DNA of 64,000 bases, taken from positions 1 to 64,000 of the forward strand of contig NZ_VCNJ01000022.1 in the NCBI RefSeq assembly GCF_005938625.1. Direction: 5' to 3'. A program made the translations under genes and the position numbers. The notes beneath the pieces are model-generated. The model was not told the DNA's origin, did no database searches, and was given only the letters and a program-made list of their open reading frames with translations. Below, piece by piece: positions 34,182 to 43,961 of this stretch (positions are counted from its first letter, which is position 1; every line of letters begins with the position of its first letter). The DNA comes from Pseudomonas fluorescens (GTDB lineage Bacteria; Pseudomonadota; Gammaproteobacteria; Pseudomonadales; Pseudomonadaceae).

Positions 34182-35300
34182 TCAATCGTGCAGGACGCTG
34201 GCGCTTCCACGGTCGAACAACAGACCAGCCTGAGAGCCGACCGCAAAGCGCAGGCTCTGGTCGACGCAGTTGGGTGTACGCACGGTGAGGCGCGAACCGT
34301 CGCTGAGGCTGACCTGATATTGCAGGTCGGTGCCGAGATAAATCTGCGCTTCGATCCGGCACGGCAGTGCGGTGTCAGTTGCAGCTGGAACCAGATGCAG
34401 ACGCTCAGGTCGCACCGACAAGGTGACGTTGGCGCCGACCTGCACATCGCTGCACGATTGCGCTGGCAATGGATGCCCGGCCGGCCCGGCGAACCACGCC
34501 TGACCGTCTTCCACACGGGTGACGGTGCCTTCGATGAAATTGGTCTCGCCAATGAAGTCAGCAACGAAGCGATTACGCGGGCGTTCGTAGATATCTTCAG
34601 GCCGACCGACCTGCTGCACTTCGCCTTCGGAGAGCACGGCGATGCGGTCGGACATGGTCAGCGCTTCTTCCTGGTCGTGGGTGACGAAGATGAAGGTGAT
34701 ACCGGTCTTGGCCTGGATGGTTTTCAGCTCTTCGCGCATCGCCTGACGCAGCTTGAGATCGAGCGCGGAAAGCGGCTCATCGAGCAACAGCACTTTCGGA
34801 TGTGGTGCCAAAGCGCGGGCGAGGGCGACACGTTGTTGCTGGCCGCCAGACAGCTGCGCCGGTTTGCGATTGGCGAAACGTTCCATCTGCACCAGCGCCA
34901 GCATCTCGCGCACACGCTCGGCGATTTGCGCCTTGGTCAGGACTTTGCCCATCGGCTGCGATTCAAGACCGAAAGCCAGGTTCTCGGCGATGGTCATGTG
35001 CGGGAACAGTGCGTAATGCTGGAACACCGTGTTGACCGGACGCTGGAAGGGCGGGCGATCGGCGATGTTTTCACCGTAGAGGAGAATCTCGCCTTCGGTG
35101 GGAAATTCGAATCCGGCGATCATCCGCAGCAGCGTGGTCTTGCCGCAGCCGGAAGGGCCGAGAAGGGTGAAGAATTCATTGTCGCGGATGTCCAGATCGA
35201 TGCTTTTCAGCGCCACCGGACCGGTCTGCGGATCACCGTAAACCTTGCGCACTGAACGGATCGAGACCGCCAGCGTTTGCAGCGAATGCAGGGCATTCAT
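34182..35300 (-). CDS. Polyamine-type ABC transporter ATPase (PotA-like)
   Basis: A 372-residue ATP-binding protein. Walker A is GPSGCGKTT (about residues 48-56), the Q-loop is in NTVFQHYALFPHM, the signature motif is LSGGQQQRVALARAL, and Walker B is VLLLDEPLSALD. A C-terminal TOBE regulatory domain follows (about 265-370). It energises uptake with the two permeases and the binding protein encoded downstream. The ATG has GGAGG 5 nt upstream. First gene of the operon, divergent from a LysR-type regulator. Confidence 0.93.
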   Translation of the reverse strand: MNALHSLQTLAVSIRSVRKVYGDPQTGPVALKSIDLDIRDNEFFTLLGPSGCGKTTLLRMIAGFEFPTEGEILLYGENIADRPPFQRPVNTVFQHYALFPHMTIAENLAFGLESQPMGKVLTKAQIAERVREMLALVQMERFANRKPAQLSGGQQQRVALARALAPHPKVLLLDEPLSALDLKLRQAMREELKTIQAKTGITFIFVTHDQEEALTMSDRIAVLSEGEVQQVGRPEDIYERPRNRFVADFIGETNFIEGTVTRVEDGQAWFAGPAGHPLPAQSCSDVQVGANVTLSVRPERLHLVPAATDTALPCRIEAQIYLGTDLQYQVSLSDGSRLTVRTPNCVDQSLRFAVGSQAGLLFDRGSASVLHD

Positions 35301-35490
35301 GCGTTACCTCCGATTCCCCCATCGCCTGCGACTTGCTTTGCAAAGCGTTGCCGTCGGGCCATGGATATTATTTTTTTGGGCAGGATCGAGATTGCGTTCG
35401 GGTGTGAAACCAGCTGTTTTTTTATTCTGCTGTGGCTCGATTATCAGCCAGGGGTTGCGCGGCGCGACACTTCAATTTAAACATGGCAGG

Positions 35491-35506
35491 TGTTAGTTAA
35501 TTTAAC
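35491..35506. promoter_or_regulatory. LysR-type box (T-N11-A dyad)
   Basis: TGTTA-N6-TAACA inverted repeat in the intergenic region between potA-like and lysR-like genes, 21 bp before the regulator start. It fits the T-N11-A pattern of LysR autoregulatory sites. Its control of the transporter is inferred from position. Confidence 0.5.
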
Positions 35507-35526
35507 AGCCGAAGGTGCCAGGAATC

Positions 35527-36429
35527 ATGCCCGACCACCGTTTGCCGCCGCTCAACGCGGTGCGCGCCTTTGATGCCGCTGCGCGTTTGGGCAGCTATGT
35601 CGAAGCCTCGAAAGCCCTGCACGTGACCCAGCCTGCGATTGGCCGCCATGTGATGTTGCTTGAGGAGTGGTTGGGCATTCAACTGTTCGAGCGCACCTCG
35701 CGCGGGGTCAACCTGACCCCGGCGGGGGACAAGTACCACCGCAAGATCAGCGCCGCTTTGCAGTTGATCATCGAGGCGGGCAAGGAAGCGCAGCCGAAAG
35801 ATGCCGAGCGCTGGTTGCGGATCATGGTGGTGCCGGGTTTTGCCAAGCGCTGGCTGATGCCGAGGATCGAAGCGCTGCGCCATCTGCGCCCGGGCTTGAA
35901 ACTGGCGATCGAGCCGAACTCGACCTTCACCGAAGTGGATGGCAAAAGCGCAGATCTGGGCATCGTCTACGGCCTCGACGGGCAATATGCCGACTCACGG
36001 GAGGCGCTGATTTGTCCTCGGGTTTTTCCGATCTGCACGCCGGCGTATCTGGCCAGCATCGCGCCGATCAACAGCCCGGCCGATCTGGTCAGCCACGAAC
36101 TGATCCACGTCGATGACGGCGAATGGTGGAACCTCTGGTTCGCCGCGCACGACCTCGATATCCACCTCAATTCCGACATGCTCTACGTCAACAATGACCA
36201 TGCGCTGTCAGTCGCCGAGAGCGGGCAGGGCATCGCACTGGCCAACGAGGTGCTGGTGCGCCATGAACTCGCCAGCGGCAAACTGGTGCGTGCCGTCGAC
36301 GCTCAGGTGAAGCTGGAAAGCTATCGGGTGCTGACGCCGTCCGCCGAACTCTCGGCGGATGTGGCGTGGTTTATTCAATGGCTCAAGGCTGAGCTGGAAG
36401 CGGACTTCCCTGAAGCGGTAATCAACTGA
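35527..36429 (+). CDS. LysR-family regulator (GcvA-like)
   Basis: A 300-residue regulator with an N-terminal winged HTH (LNAVRAFDAAARLGSYVEAS, ALHVTQPAIGRHVMLLEEW) and a periplasmic-binding-protein-like effector domain. ATG 35527 is used because AGGA is 4 nt upstream; a GTG at 35515 is four codons earlier. It is divergent from the polyamine-type transporter operon, so it probably controls it. Its stop overlaps the convergent chemoreceptor gene by 8 nt. Confidence 0.92.
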   Translation: MPDHRLPPLNAVRAFDAAARLGSYVEASKALHVTQPAIGRHVMLLEEWLGIQLFERTSRGVNLTPAGDKYHRKISAALQLIIEAGKEAQPKDAERWLRIMVVPGFAKRWLMPRIEALRHLRPGLKLAIEPNSTFTEVDGKSADLGIVYGLDGQYADSREALICPRVFPICTPAYLASIAPINSPADLVSHELIHVDDGEWWNLWFAAHDLDIHLNSDMLYVNNDHALSVAESGQGIALANEVLVRHELASGKLVRAVDAQVKLESYRVLTPSAELSADVAWFIQWLKAELEADFPEAVIN

Positions 36430-38479
36430 GGCGGAAACGCGCGGTGTTGTCGCTGAGTGCTTTGCTGCCTTGGCTGAGGGTGTCTGCGGCGAGATTCACT
36501 GCGCGTGCGCCTTCGAGTAAACGCACGGCTGCCTGATCGACCTGCTGGATATTGCCGCTGACCTCGTCGGCGGTACTCGCCTGTTCCTCGACTGCCGTGG
36601 CGATCTGCGCGAGGGTATCGGTGACGCTCTGCACGGCGCTGGCGATTTCGCCCAAACGCTCACCGAGACCGGTGACCGACTCGGCATCGGTTTGCGCCTG
36701 ACCGCAGGCGGCTTCCATCAAACTGACGGCTTCGTTGACCGTAGCGCGCAGGCTGTCGACCGTGCCGGCGATCTGCGCGGTGGACGACTGCGTACGTTGC
36801 GAGAGGCTGCGCACTTCATCGGCCACTACGGCGAAACCGCGACCCTGTTCACCGGCGCGCGCGGCTTCGATGGCCGCATTGAGCGCGAGCAGATTGGTCT
36901 GTTCGGCAACACCGCGAATGGTGTCGACCACCAATTGAATCTGCTGGCCTTGCTCGCTGACCCGGCCCAATGCCGCTGCGGTGTCGTTGAGGCGTTGATT
37001 GAGCTGCTGAATACTCGCGGTGGTGCGCTGGCTGTCGCGGCTGCTGTCGGCAGCGATGCGCCGGGTGTGCTGAGCGCTGCCGGAAGCCTGTTCGCAGCTC
37101 TGCGCCACGCCTTGCGAGGTCGCGGCCAGTTGCGTGGCAGCAGCGGCGATCTGGCTGATCTGCAACTGCTGCGCCTCGACTTCGCCGAGAGCGCCGCTGG
37201 AGTGTTCGTTGAGGCTACGCACGGCATGGCTCAACTGCGAGGTTTCGTGATCGACGCCGAGCATGCTCGTGCGCAGTTGCACCACGGCAACGTTGAGTGC
37301 GGTGCTGATTGCTGCCAGTTCATCGCGGCCCTCCACCGGCACTTGCAGACTGAGGTTGCCGTCACGCAACGCTTCGGCGAGCAGGGTAATGCCGCTGGCG
37401 CTACGACGAATCGAGGCTTGCAGACAGACAAACAGATACAGCGCCGCGAGCAGCAGGCAGCCGAAAATGGCTGCGACGAGGATGAACTGACGTATCGCCG
37501 AGCTGTGGTAGGCGTCGAGTCGCTGATCCAGCGACACCAGCGATTGCTGGCGCAGGGACGCGAGGTCGGTCAGCAAGGCGTCGAGGCTGCGCTCAAAATC
37601 TTCCGGTTTGAGATTGATGCTGCCACCGAACACGCCGTCATCCAGTACCTTCAAACCGCTGTCGAGGTGTTTCAGGCTGTCGTGGTATTGGCTGGCCCAG
37701 CTCTGCTGGTCTTTTGGCAGGCGTGCTTCGAGCAGCGTGGCGGTTTTCACCAGTTGTTCGCGGGCATCGCCGATGCGGCTGCGCAGGTCGCGCAACTGCA
37801 AACGGCTTTGCAGGGTGAACTGGCCAGAGACGACCGAAGCCTGACCGACCGCAGCGAGGCGGCCGACGCGTTCGATCAGATCCGGTGCGTGTTGCGTGGA
37901 AATCTGCGTCAGCAAATAGGTTTCCAGCCACGGCGCGAGGGTCAGGCGATTGTCCATGACGATCTGTTCGCGCAACGCTTGCAGGGCGCTGAGGGCGTTG
38001 GTGAAACGGTCGTAACCGTCCGGCCACCAACCGACGCCGCTGAGGCTTTTCGAATCCAGACCATTCAGAGCGGTTTGCAGCGCCTGATAGCGGCTGAGGG
38101 TTTCGCCTTCGGCACCTTCGTTTTTCAGCGCGTTACCCAAGTCTGTGGTGGCTTGCAGAACTGCCGGTTGCACCGCGTCGAACGCGCCCATGGCGGCGAG
38201 GGTCGCGGGCGTCGGCTGGCGATTGGTTTCCGTGGCGCGCCAACGGGCGGCACGGTCGCGTTGCGCGGCGAGCAGGTTGTCCAGCGCATCGAGTGCGTGC
38301 AACTGCCGCACGCCGGCACGTTCGCCGGAAATCAGATTGAGCTTATCGCGATAGTCCTGGCCGATCATCAACAGGCTGCCGGCCAACGGCAGAATGAACA
38401 GCAGAAACAACAACTGGAATTTACCTGCGAAGCCAAACCGCCCCAGCAATTTGATCCCCGGTGAAAGGAAAGCCTGCAT
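36422..38479 (-). CDS. Transmembrane methyl-accepting chemotaxis protein
   Basis: A 685-residue chemoreceptor from ATG 38479 (GAGGAG 9 nt upstream). A membrane segment near residues 18-38 (FLLFILPLAGSLLMIG) precedes a periplasmic helical sensor region of about 290 residues. A second membrane segment follows near 330-350 (FILVAAIFGCLLLAALYLFV), then a HAMP-like linker (RDGNLSLQVPVEGRDELAAI) and the signalling domain ([20 protein letters not shown]). The frame is open 72 codons upstream of 38479 but the added segment is not protein-like. Ligand unknown. It is convergent with the LysR gene. Confidence 0.92.
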   Translation of the reverse strand: MQAFLSPGIKLLGRFGFAGKFQLLFLLFILPLAGSLLMIGQDYRDKLNLISGERAGVRQLHALDALDNLLAAQRDRAARWRATETNRQPTPATLAAMGAFDAVQPAVLQATTDLGNALKNEGAEGETLSRYQALQTALNGLDSKSLSGVGWWPDGYDRFTNALSALQALREQIVMDNRLTLAPWLETYLLTQISTQHAPDLIERVGRLAAVGQASVVSGQFTLQSRLQLRDLRSRIGDAREQLVKTATLLEARLPKDQQSWASQYHDSLKHLDSGLKVLDDGVFGGSINLKPEDFERSLDALLTDLASLRQQSLVSLDQRLDAYHSSAIRQFILVAAIFGCLLLAALYLFVCLQASIRRSASGITLLAEALRDGNLSLQVPVEGRDELAAISTALNVAVVQLRTSMLGVDHETSQLSHAVRSLNEHSSGALGEVEAQQLQISQIAAAATQLAATSQGVAQSCEQASGSAQHTRRIAADSSRDSQRTTASIQQLNQRLNDTAAALGRVSEQGQQIQLVVDTIRGVAEQTNLLALNAAIEAARAGEQGRGFAVVADEVRSLSQRTQSSTAQIAGTVDSLRATVNEAVSLMEAACGQAQTDAESVTGLGERLGEIASAVQSVTDTLAQIATAVEEQASTADEVSGNIQQVDQAAVRLLEGARAVNLAADTLSQGSKALSDNTARFRLS

Positions 38480-38841
38480 GCCCCATGACTCCTCTGGACA
38501 CCACGCACCATTGGCGTGCATCGCGGTCGTTCGACGTTGATGTTGTGCCCTGCTAAAAGGCCTCGAAAGTTCACTCTCGCCCGCTCTGTAGGCCGGCTCT
38601 GTAGCGAAACTTCCCATTGTCGGTGCCCTTTGTAAGGGCGCCGCGTTCAAGGGAAGTAGCAAGGCAAGATTCAGACCATGGCGTTGCGCTATCACCTTGT
38701 CTAGATAATCCGGGCTTTGTGTAGGAGCTGTGATTCAGTTGGTTGGTTAGTTAGCTGGCTAAGGGGATGGCGCTGGCGCACCGAAAAATGGCACATTGAC
38801 GCACCTGCCTGTGCGCACCCATCTGTTGTCCGGAAATTCTC
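38480..38841. other. 362-bp divergent intergenic region
   Basis: Between the chemoreceptor and the fsr-like exporter starts. It holds a 9-bp hairpin (38622-38630 with 38634-38642), a solitary half of a family C palindrome (GTAGGAGCTG at 38721-38730) and a short GTTG/GTTA tract (38738-38756). I see no gene. Confidence 0.6.
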
Positions 38842-40059
38842 ATGGCTATCAGCAACGCTCAGACCGCCGCTGCCTCGGCGCCCGCTGCTCCGCAAAGCAG
38901 TCCATTGGTGATGCGCATTATCGGCGCGGTGGCGCTGGCGCATTTGATCAACGACTTGATCCAGTCGGTACTGCCGTCGATCTACCCGATGCTCAAGGCC
39001 AATTACGGCCTGACCTTTACTCAGGTCGGCCTGATCACCTTGACCTTTCAACTGACCGCGTCGCTGCTGCAGCCGTGGGTCGGTTATCACACTGATCGGC
39101 ATCCAAAACCGTGGCTGTTGCCGGCCGGTTCGATCTGTACGCTGATTGGCATCGTGATGATGTCGATGGTCGGCAGTTTTCCCTTGATCCTGCTGGCTGC
39201 GGCGCTCATCGGTATCGGCTCCTCGACGTTTCACCCAGAAGCCTCGCGAATTGCACGGCTGGCTTCCGGCGGACGCTTTGGTCTGGCGCAGTCGACCTTT
39301 CAGGTCGGTGGTAACGCCGGTTCCGCGTTTGGCCCGTTGCTCGCGGCGGCGATCATCATTCCGTTCGGTCAGGCCAATGTGGCGTGGTTCGGCCTGTTCG
39401 CGGTGTTTGCGCTGTTCGTGCTGTACCGCATCAGTCGCTGGTACGCCCATCACTTGAACCTGTTCAAACTCAAGGCCGGCCAGGCGGCAACTCACGGGCT
39501 TTCGAAGGGCAGGGTGACCAGTGCGTTGGTGGTGCTGGGGCTGTTGGTGTTTTCGAAGTATTTCTACATGGCCAGCCTTACCAGCTATTTCACCTTCTAC
39601 CTGATCGAGAAGTTCGACCTGTCGGTGGCGAGTTCGCAGCTGCACTTGTTCCTGTTCTTGGGCGCGGTGGCGGCGGGGACCTTCTTCGGCGGGCCGATTG
39701 GCGACAAGATCGGCCGTAAAGCGGTGATCTGGTTTTCGATCCTCGGTGTGGCGCCGTTTACGTTGCTGATGCCCCACGTTGACCTGTTCTGGACCACTGT
39801 CCTCAGCGTGGTGATCGGCTTTATTCTGGCCTCGGCGTTCTCGGCGATTGTGGTGTACGCGCAGGAACTGGTGCCGGGCAATGTCGGGATGATCGCCGGA
39901 ATCTTCTTTGGTTTGATGTTTGGTTTTGGCGGGATTGGCGCGGCGCTGCTGGGGCATCTGGCGGATGTGCACGGGATTGAGTATGTGTATTTCCTCTGTT
40001 CGTTCCTGCCACTATTTGGCGTACTGGCGATTTTCCTGCCACGCACCAAAAAGGCCTGA
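38842..40059 (+). CDS. fsr: MFS exporter, fosmidomycin-resistance type
   Basis: A 405-residue major facilitator protein with 12 membrane segments closely resembling E. coli Fsr (406 residues), which exports fosmidomycin. Family segments include VALAHLINDLIQSVLPSIYP near residue 30, LLQPWVGYHTDRHPKPWLLP near 74, and SSTFHPEASRIARLASGGRF near 125. It lies upstream of a REP element and a bidirectional terminator. Natural substrate may differ from fosmidomycin. Confidence 0.88.
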   Translation: MAISNAQTAAASAPAAPQSSPLVMRIIGAVALAHLINDLIQSVLPSIYPMLKANYGLTFTQVGLITLTFQLTASLLQPWVGYHTDRHPKPWLLPAGSICTLIGIVMMSMVGSFPLILLAAALIGIGSSTFHPEASRIARLASGGRFGLAQSTFQVGGNAGSAFGPLLAAAIIIPFGQANVAWFGLFAVFALFVLYRISRWYAHHLNLFKLKAGQAATHGLSKGRVTSALVVLGLLVFSKYFYMASLTSYFTFYLIEKFDLSVASSQLHLFLFLGAVAAGTFFGGPIGDKIGRKAVIWFSILGVAPFTLLMPHVDLFWTTVLSVVIGFILASAFSAIVVYAQELVPGNVGMIAGIFFGLMFGFGGIGAALLGHLADVHGIEYVYFLCSFLPLFGVLAIFLPRTKKA

Positions 40060-40077
40060 TTCCACACAATTTAAAAT

Positions 40078-40165
40078 GTAGGAGTGAGCCTGCTCGCGAT
40101 GGCGGTGTGTCAGTCAGCACATCCGTAGCTGATAGAACGCTATCGCGAGCAGGCTCACTCCTACA
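40078..40165. repeat. REP doublet, family A
   Basis: Inverted arms at 40078-40100 and 40141-40165 (GTAGGAGTGAGCCTGCTCGCGAT). The spacer contains GTGTCAGTCAGC, similar to the GTGTCAGTC in the family B spacers. It lies between the convergent fsr and ychF genes. Confidence 0.9.
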
Positions 40166-40196
40166 GGGGGAATGTGTTGGGCCATAAATTTCAGGC

Positions 40197-40230
40197 ACAA
40201 AAAAGCCGCGTATCAAACGCGGCTTTTTCT
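40197..40230. terminator. Bidirectional Rho-independent terminator
   Basis: AAAGCCGCG / CGCGGCTTT stem with a 7-nt loop and T-runs on both strands, between fsr (plus) and ychF (minus). Confidence 0.9.
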
Positions 40231-40242
40231 TGGGCGTAACGC

Positions 40243-41343
40243 TTACACGTTGAAGCGGAAGTGCATCACGTCGCCGTCCTTGACGATGTAATCCTTGCCT
40301 TCCAGACGCCATTTACCGGCTTCTTTGGTACCGGCTTCGCCCTTGTACTGGATGAAGTCGTTGTAGGCGATTACTTCGGCGCGGATGAAGCCTTTCTCGA
40401 AGTCGGTGTGGATCACGCCAGCAGCTTGCGGCGCGGTAGCACCGACTTTGACGGTCCAGGCGCGGACTTCTTCGACACCGGCGGTGAAGTAGGTCTGCAG
40501 GTGCAGCATTTCGTAGCCGGCGCGGATCACGCGGTTCAGGCCAGGCTCTTCCAGACCCAGGGCCTCGAGGAACATGTCTTTCTCTTCGCCGTCATCGAGC
40601 TCGGCGATTTCCGCTTCGATCTTGTTGCAGACCGGAACGACCATCGCGCCTTCTTCTTCGGCAATGGCGCGAACCACGTCCAGGTGCGGGTTGTTCTCGA
40701 AACCGTCTTCGGCGACGTTGGCGATGTACATGACCGGTTTGGTGGTCAGCAGGTGGAAGCCCTTGATCACGGCTTTTTCGTCCGCGCTCATGTTCTTCAT
40801 CAGGCTGCGTGCCGGCTTGGCTTCGGTGAAGTGCGCGATCAGTTGCTCAAGCAGAGCTTTCTGAACCACGGCGTCCTTGTCACCACCCTTGGCGTTACGC
40901 GCAACTTTCTGCAGTTGCTTCTCGCAGCTGTCGAGGTCGGCGAAGATCAGTTCCAGGTCGATGATTTCGATGTCGCGCTTCGGGTCGACGCTGTTGGAAA
41001 CGTGGATCACGTTTTCGTCTTCGAAGCAGCGCACGACGTGAGCGATCGCATCGGTCTCGCGGATGTTGGCGAGGAATTTGTTGCCCAGGCCTTCACCTTT
41101 CGAGGCGCCGGCAACGAGGCCTGCGATGTCGACGAATTCCATGGTGGTCGGCAGGATGCGCTTCGGATTGACGATGGCCGCCAGGGCTTCCAGACGCGGA
41201 TCGGGCATCGGCACGATGCCGCTGTTCGGCTCGATGGTGCAGAAGGGGAAGTTCTCGGCCGCGATACCGGATTTGGTCAGGGCGTTGAACAGGGTGGACT
41301 TGCCGACGTTAGGCAGGCCGACGATGCCGCAATTGAATCCCAT
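40243..41343 (-). CDS. ychF: Redox-regulated ATPase YchF
   Basis: A 366-residue Obg-family P-loop protein that hydrolyses ATP instead of GTP and binds ribosomes. Walker A GLPNVGKS is at residues 9-16, [20 protein letters not shown] near 70, then a coiled-coil insertion and a C-terminal TGS domain ([20 protein letters not shown] onwards). It is 22 bp downstream of pth on the same strand, the usual pth-ychF pairing. Confidence 0.96.
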   Translation of the reverse strand: MGFNCGIVGLPNVGKSTLFNALTKSGIAAENFPFCTIEPNSGIVPMPDPRLEALAAIVNPKRILPTTMEFVDIAGLVAGASKGEGLGNKFLANIRETDAIAHVVRCFEDENVIHVSNSVDPKRDIEIIDLELIFADLDSCEKQLQKVARNAKGGDKDAVVQKALLEQLIAHFTEAKPARSLMKNMSADEKAVIKGFHLLTTKPVMYIANVAEDGFENNPHLDVVRAIAEEEGAMVVPVCNKIEAEIAELDDGEEKDMFLEALGLEEPGLNRVIRAGYEMLHLQTYFTAGVEEVRAWTVKVGATAPQAAGVIHTDFEKGFIRAEVIAYNDFIQYKGEAGTKEAGKWRLEGKDYIVKDGDVMHFRFNV

Positions 41344-41365
41344 GGTGTTTCCCCTCGGAGTAGAG

Positions 41366-41950
41366 TCAGGCCTTCTGGCTGTGCAGGTTTTTCATCGCGC
41401 GGTTCCATTCACCGGCGAGGATATCCGGCAGCACGCCGAGGGCAAAGTCGATGCTGGCATCGAGTTTTTCCTGTTCGGCGCGTGGCGCACGACCCAGGAC
41501 GAAATTTGAAACCATACTGGCGACGCCCGGGTGGCCGATGCCAAGCCGCAGGCGGTAGAACGTATTCTGATTACCCAGTTGCGCAATGATGTCGCGCAAC
41601 CCGTTGTGACCGCCATGGCCGCCGCCCTGCTTGAGCTTGGCAACGCCCGGAGGCAAGTCGAGTTCGTCATGCGCCACGAGGATTTCTTCAGGCTTGATGC
41701 GGAAGAAACCGGCGAGTGCCGCCACGGCCTGGCCGCTGCGGTTCATGTAGGTGGTGGGAATCAGCAGACGAACATCCTGACCCTGGTGCGAATAGCGCCC
41801 GGTCAGGCCGAAATATTTGCGATCGGCCACAAGATTCACATTCTGTGCGTGGGCGATGCGCTCAACAAAAAGGGCCCCTGCGTTATGCCGGGTCTGGTCG
41901 TATTCGGCGCCTGGATTTCCCAGGCCAACGATCAGTTTGATGGCAGTCAC
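41366..41950 (-). CDS. pth: Peptidyl-tRNA hydrolase
   Basis: A 194-residue enzyme that releases peptides from peptidyl-tRNA to recycle tRNA. The N-terminal signature [20 protein letters not shown] contains catalytic His22 (His20 in E. coli). [11 protein letters not shown] near residue 93 and [12 protein letters not shown] near 110 are the other conserved blocks. It follows rplY on the same strand and precedes ychF. Confidence 0.96.
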   Translation of the reverse strand: MTAIKLIVGLGNPGAEYDQTRHNAGALFVERIAHAQNVNLVADRKYFGLTGRYSHQGQDVRLLIPTTYMNRSGQAVAALAGFFRIKPEEILVAHDELDLPPGVAKLKQGGGHGGHNGLRDIIAQLGNQNTFYRLRLGIGHPGVASMVSNFVLGRAPRAEQEKLDASIDFALGVLPDILAGEWNRAMKNLHSQKA

Positions 41951-41983
41951 GATAGGGGCCCTTCCTTAGAGTGGTGGGTAACA

Positions 41984-42008
41984 TCGCCGCGATCAGGCAA
42001 AGCGGCGA
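41984..42008 (-). terminator. Hairpin between rplY and pth
   Basis: TCGCCGC / GCGGCGA 7-bp stem with an 11-nt loop. It has no T-run, so it may be a weak or partial terminator or mRNA-stability element. Confidence 0.4.
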
Positions 42009-42121
42009 AAGTGGACGAAAAATGCTCATTTACCATGGATGTAAACTCCGCGTTCTCGCCCGCTTTCTCGCTACGTTCCAGTCCGCGATGTTACTTGCTC
42101 ACTCAGGCATGACAGAGTGAA

Positions 42122-42721
42122 TTACTCTGCTGCGCCTTCTTCAGCTTCTGGAGCAACGCGTGGAGCGTGTACGTTTGCAACAGCTTTGTCGTCACCGTGA
42201 GCCAGTGCAACGAACTCAACGCCTTTAGGGGCTTTGAGGTCGGACAGGTGGACGATTGCGCCGATTTCCAGAGCCGACAGGTCGACTTCGATGAACTCAG
42301 GCAGATCTTTCGGCAGGCAAGTTACTTCGATTTCGTTCAGGACGTGCGAGATCTCGCCGCCTTTCTTGATCGGAGCTTCTTCACCAACAAAGTGCACAGG
42401 CACGATAGCGGTCAGTTTCTGACCGGCTACGACGCGTACGAAGTCAGCGTGCATAACGTGACCCTTGGACGGGTGACGTTGCAGAGCTTTGATGATGACG
42501 TTCTGCTTTTTGCCGCCAACGTTCAGTTCGATAACGTGGCTGTAGGCAGCTTCGTTTTCGAGCAGTTTGGCAACTTCTTTGGCCAGCATGCTGATGGATT
42601 CAGGGGCTTTTTCGCCACCGTAAACTACAGCTGGAACCAGGCTAGCGATACGACGCAGGCGGCGGCTCGCACCTTTCCCCAGGTCGGAACGCACTTCAGC
42701 ATTCAGAGTAAAATCGTTCAT
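42122..42721 (-). CDS. rplY: 50S ribosomal protein L25 (general stress protein CTC type)
   Basis: A 199-residue L25/CTC protein that binds 5S rRNA. The N-terminal L25 domain ([19 protein letters not shown]) is followed by the C-terminal CTC/TL5 extension that E. coli L25 lacks, and an Ala/Glu-rich tail. GGAG lies 9 nt before the ATG. It is between prs and pth on the minus strand. Confidence 0.96.
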   Translation of the reverse strand: MNDFTLNAEVRSDLGKGASRRLRRIASLVPAVVYGGEKAPESISMLAKEVAKLLENEAAYSHVIELNVGGKKQNVIIKALQRHPSKGHVMHADFVRVVAGQKLTAIVPVHFVGEEAPIKKGGEISHVLNEIEVTCLPKDLPEFIEVDLSALEIGAIVHLSDLKAPKGVEFVALAHGDDKAVANVHAPRVAPEAEEGAAE

Positions 42722-42785
42722 TTTGTATCTCCAAAATAGCCATGACCGGAGTGGCGTTTGCGACCAGCGCCAAACACGGTATGGG

Positions 42786-42836
42786 CAAAAAAGCCCCGCC
42801 CCGGCAGGAATGCCGGGGCGGGGCGCTTTTCGTCAA
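42786..42836 (-). terminator. Strong terminator after prs
   Basis: A very GC-rich stem of about 14 bp (GCCCCGCCCCGGCA / TGCCGGGGCGGGGC) with a GGAA loop, followed on the minus strand by TTTTTT. It ends the ispE-tRNA-prs transcription unit before rplY. Confidence 0.92.
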
Positions 42837-42863
42837 CGAGACATTTCGCGAAGGGCAGGGCCC

Positions 42864-43805
42864 TTAACGGAACATCGCGCTGATCGATTCTTCATTGCTG
42901 ATGCGGCGAACCGCTTCGGCAACAACCGGTGCGATATCCAGTTGACGGATACGTGCACAGGCTTGTGCTGCAGCGGACAGCGGGATGGTGTTGGTCACCA
43001 CCAGCTCGTCCAGCACGGAATTTTCGATATTCTCGATGGCCCGACCCGACAACACAGGGTGTGTGCAGTAGGCAAAGACCTTGGCTGCGCCATGCTCTTT
43101 CAAGGCCTTGGCCGCGTGGCACAGAGTGCCGGCGGTATCGACCATGTCATCGACCAGAATGCAGGTACGCCCTTCGACATCACCGATGATATGCATCACT
43201 TCAGAGTGATTGGCTTTCTCACGGCGTTTGTCGATGATCCCGAGATCCACGCCCAGGGATTTGGCAACGGCACGTGCACGCACGACGCCACCAATGTCCG
43301 GGGAAACGATCATCAGGTTTTCGAAGCGCTGATCTTCAATGTCATCCACCAGAACCGGGGAGCCGTAGATGTTATCTACCGGAATATCGAAGAAACCCTG
43401 AATCTGGTCAGCATGCAGATCAACCGTGAGAACACGGTCGATGCCGACTACGGTAAGCATGTCAGCAACGACTTTCGCGCTGATAGCCACACGTGCGGAA
43501 CGCGGACGGCGATCCTGACGGGCATAACCAAAATAAGGAATAACAGCAGTGATACGAGTAGCCGAGGAGCGGCGGAAGGCATCAGCCATCACTACCAGTT
43601 CCATCAGGTTATCGTTGGTCGGAGCGCAAGTCGGCTGAATAATGAAAACGTCTTTACCGCGAACGTTTTCATTGATCTCGGCAGTAATTTCGCCGTCGGA
43701 GAACTTACCGACAGAGATGTCACCGAGAGGGATATGCAGCTGACGTACGACACGCCGAGCCAGATCGGGGTTGGCGTTCCCCGTAAAGACCATCATCTTG
43801 GACAC
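42864..43805 (-). CDS. prs: Ribose-phosphate pyrophosphokinase
   Basis: A 313-residue PRPP synthase that makes phosphoribosyl pyrophosphate from ribose 5-phosphate and ATP for nucleotide, His and Trp synthesis. The start is GTG ([20 protein letters not shown]). The ATP-site segment [20 protein letters not shown] is near residue 100, and the PRPP loop [17 protein letters not shown] near 220. It follows tRNA-Gln, which separates it from ispE, an arrangement conserved in Pseudomonas. Confidence 0.97.
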   Translation of the reverse strand: MSKMMVFTGNANPDLARRVVRQLHIPLGDISVGKFSDGEITAEINENVRGKDVFIIQPTCAPTNDNLMELVVMADAFRRSSATRITAVIPYFGYARQDRRPRSARVAISAKVVADMLTVVGIDRVLTVDLHADQIQGFFDIPVDNIYGSPVLVDDIEDQRFENLMIVSPDIGGVVRARAVAKSLGVDLGIIDKRREKANHSEVMHIIGDVEGRTCILVDDMVDTAGTLCHAAKALKEHGAAKVFAYCTHPVLSGRAIENIENSVLDELVVTNTIPLSAAAQACARIRQLDIAPVVAEAVRRISNEESISAMFR

Positions 43806-43850
43806 GCGCAGTACCTAGAGGCTGAGGGTAACCTGGATGAGTATAGAAAA

Positions 43851-43925
43851 TGGCAGGGGCGGCTGGATTCGAACCAACGCATGGCAGGATCAAAACCTGC
43901 TGCCTTACCGCTTGGCGACGCCCCT
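43851..43925 (-). tRNA. tRNA-Gln (anticodon UUG)
   Basis: Reverse complement folds as a 75-nt cloverleaf with encoded CCA: acceptor AGGGGCG / CGCCCCT, anticodon loop TTTTGAT (UUG), T-loop GTTCGAATC. It lies between ispE and prs. Confidence 0.95.
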
Positions 43926-43961
43926 GTATCTGTTGCATCAAGTGCCGAGCACCTGGTTCCT

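Noticed and set aside
38701..39972. A 423-codon minus-strand ORF opposite the fsr-like gene
   Set aside because: Antisense shadow rich in R, H and Q over a clear 12-segment membrane protein gene.
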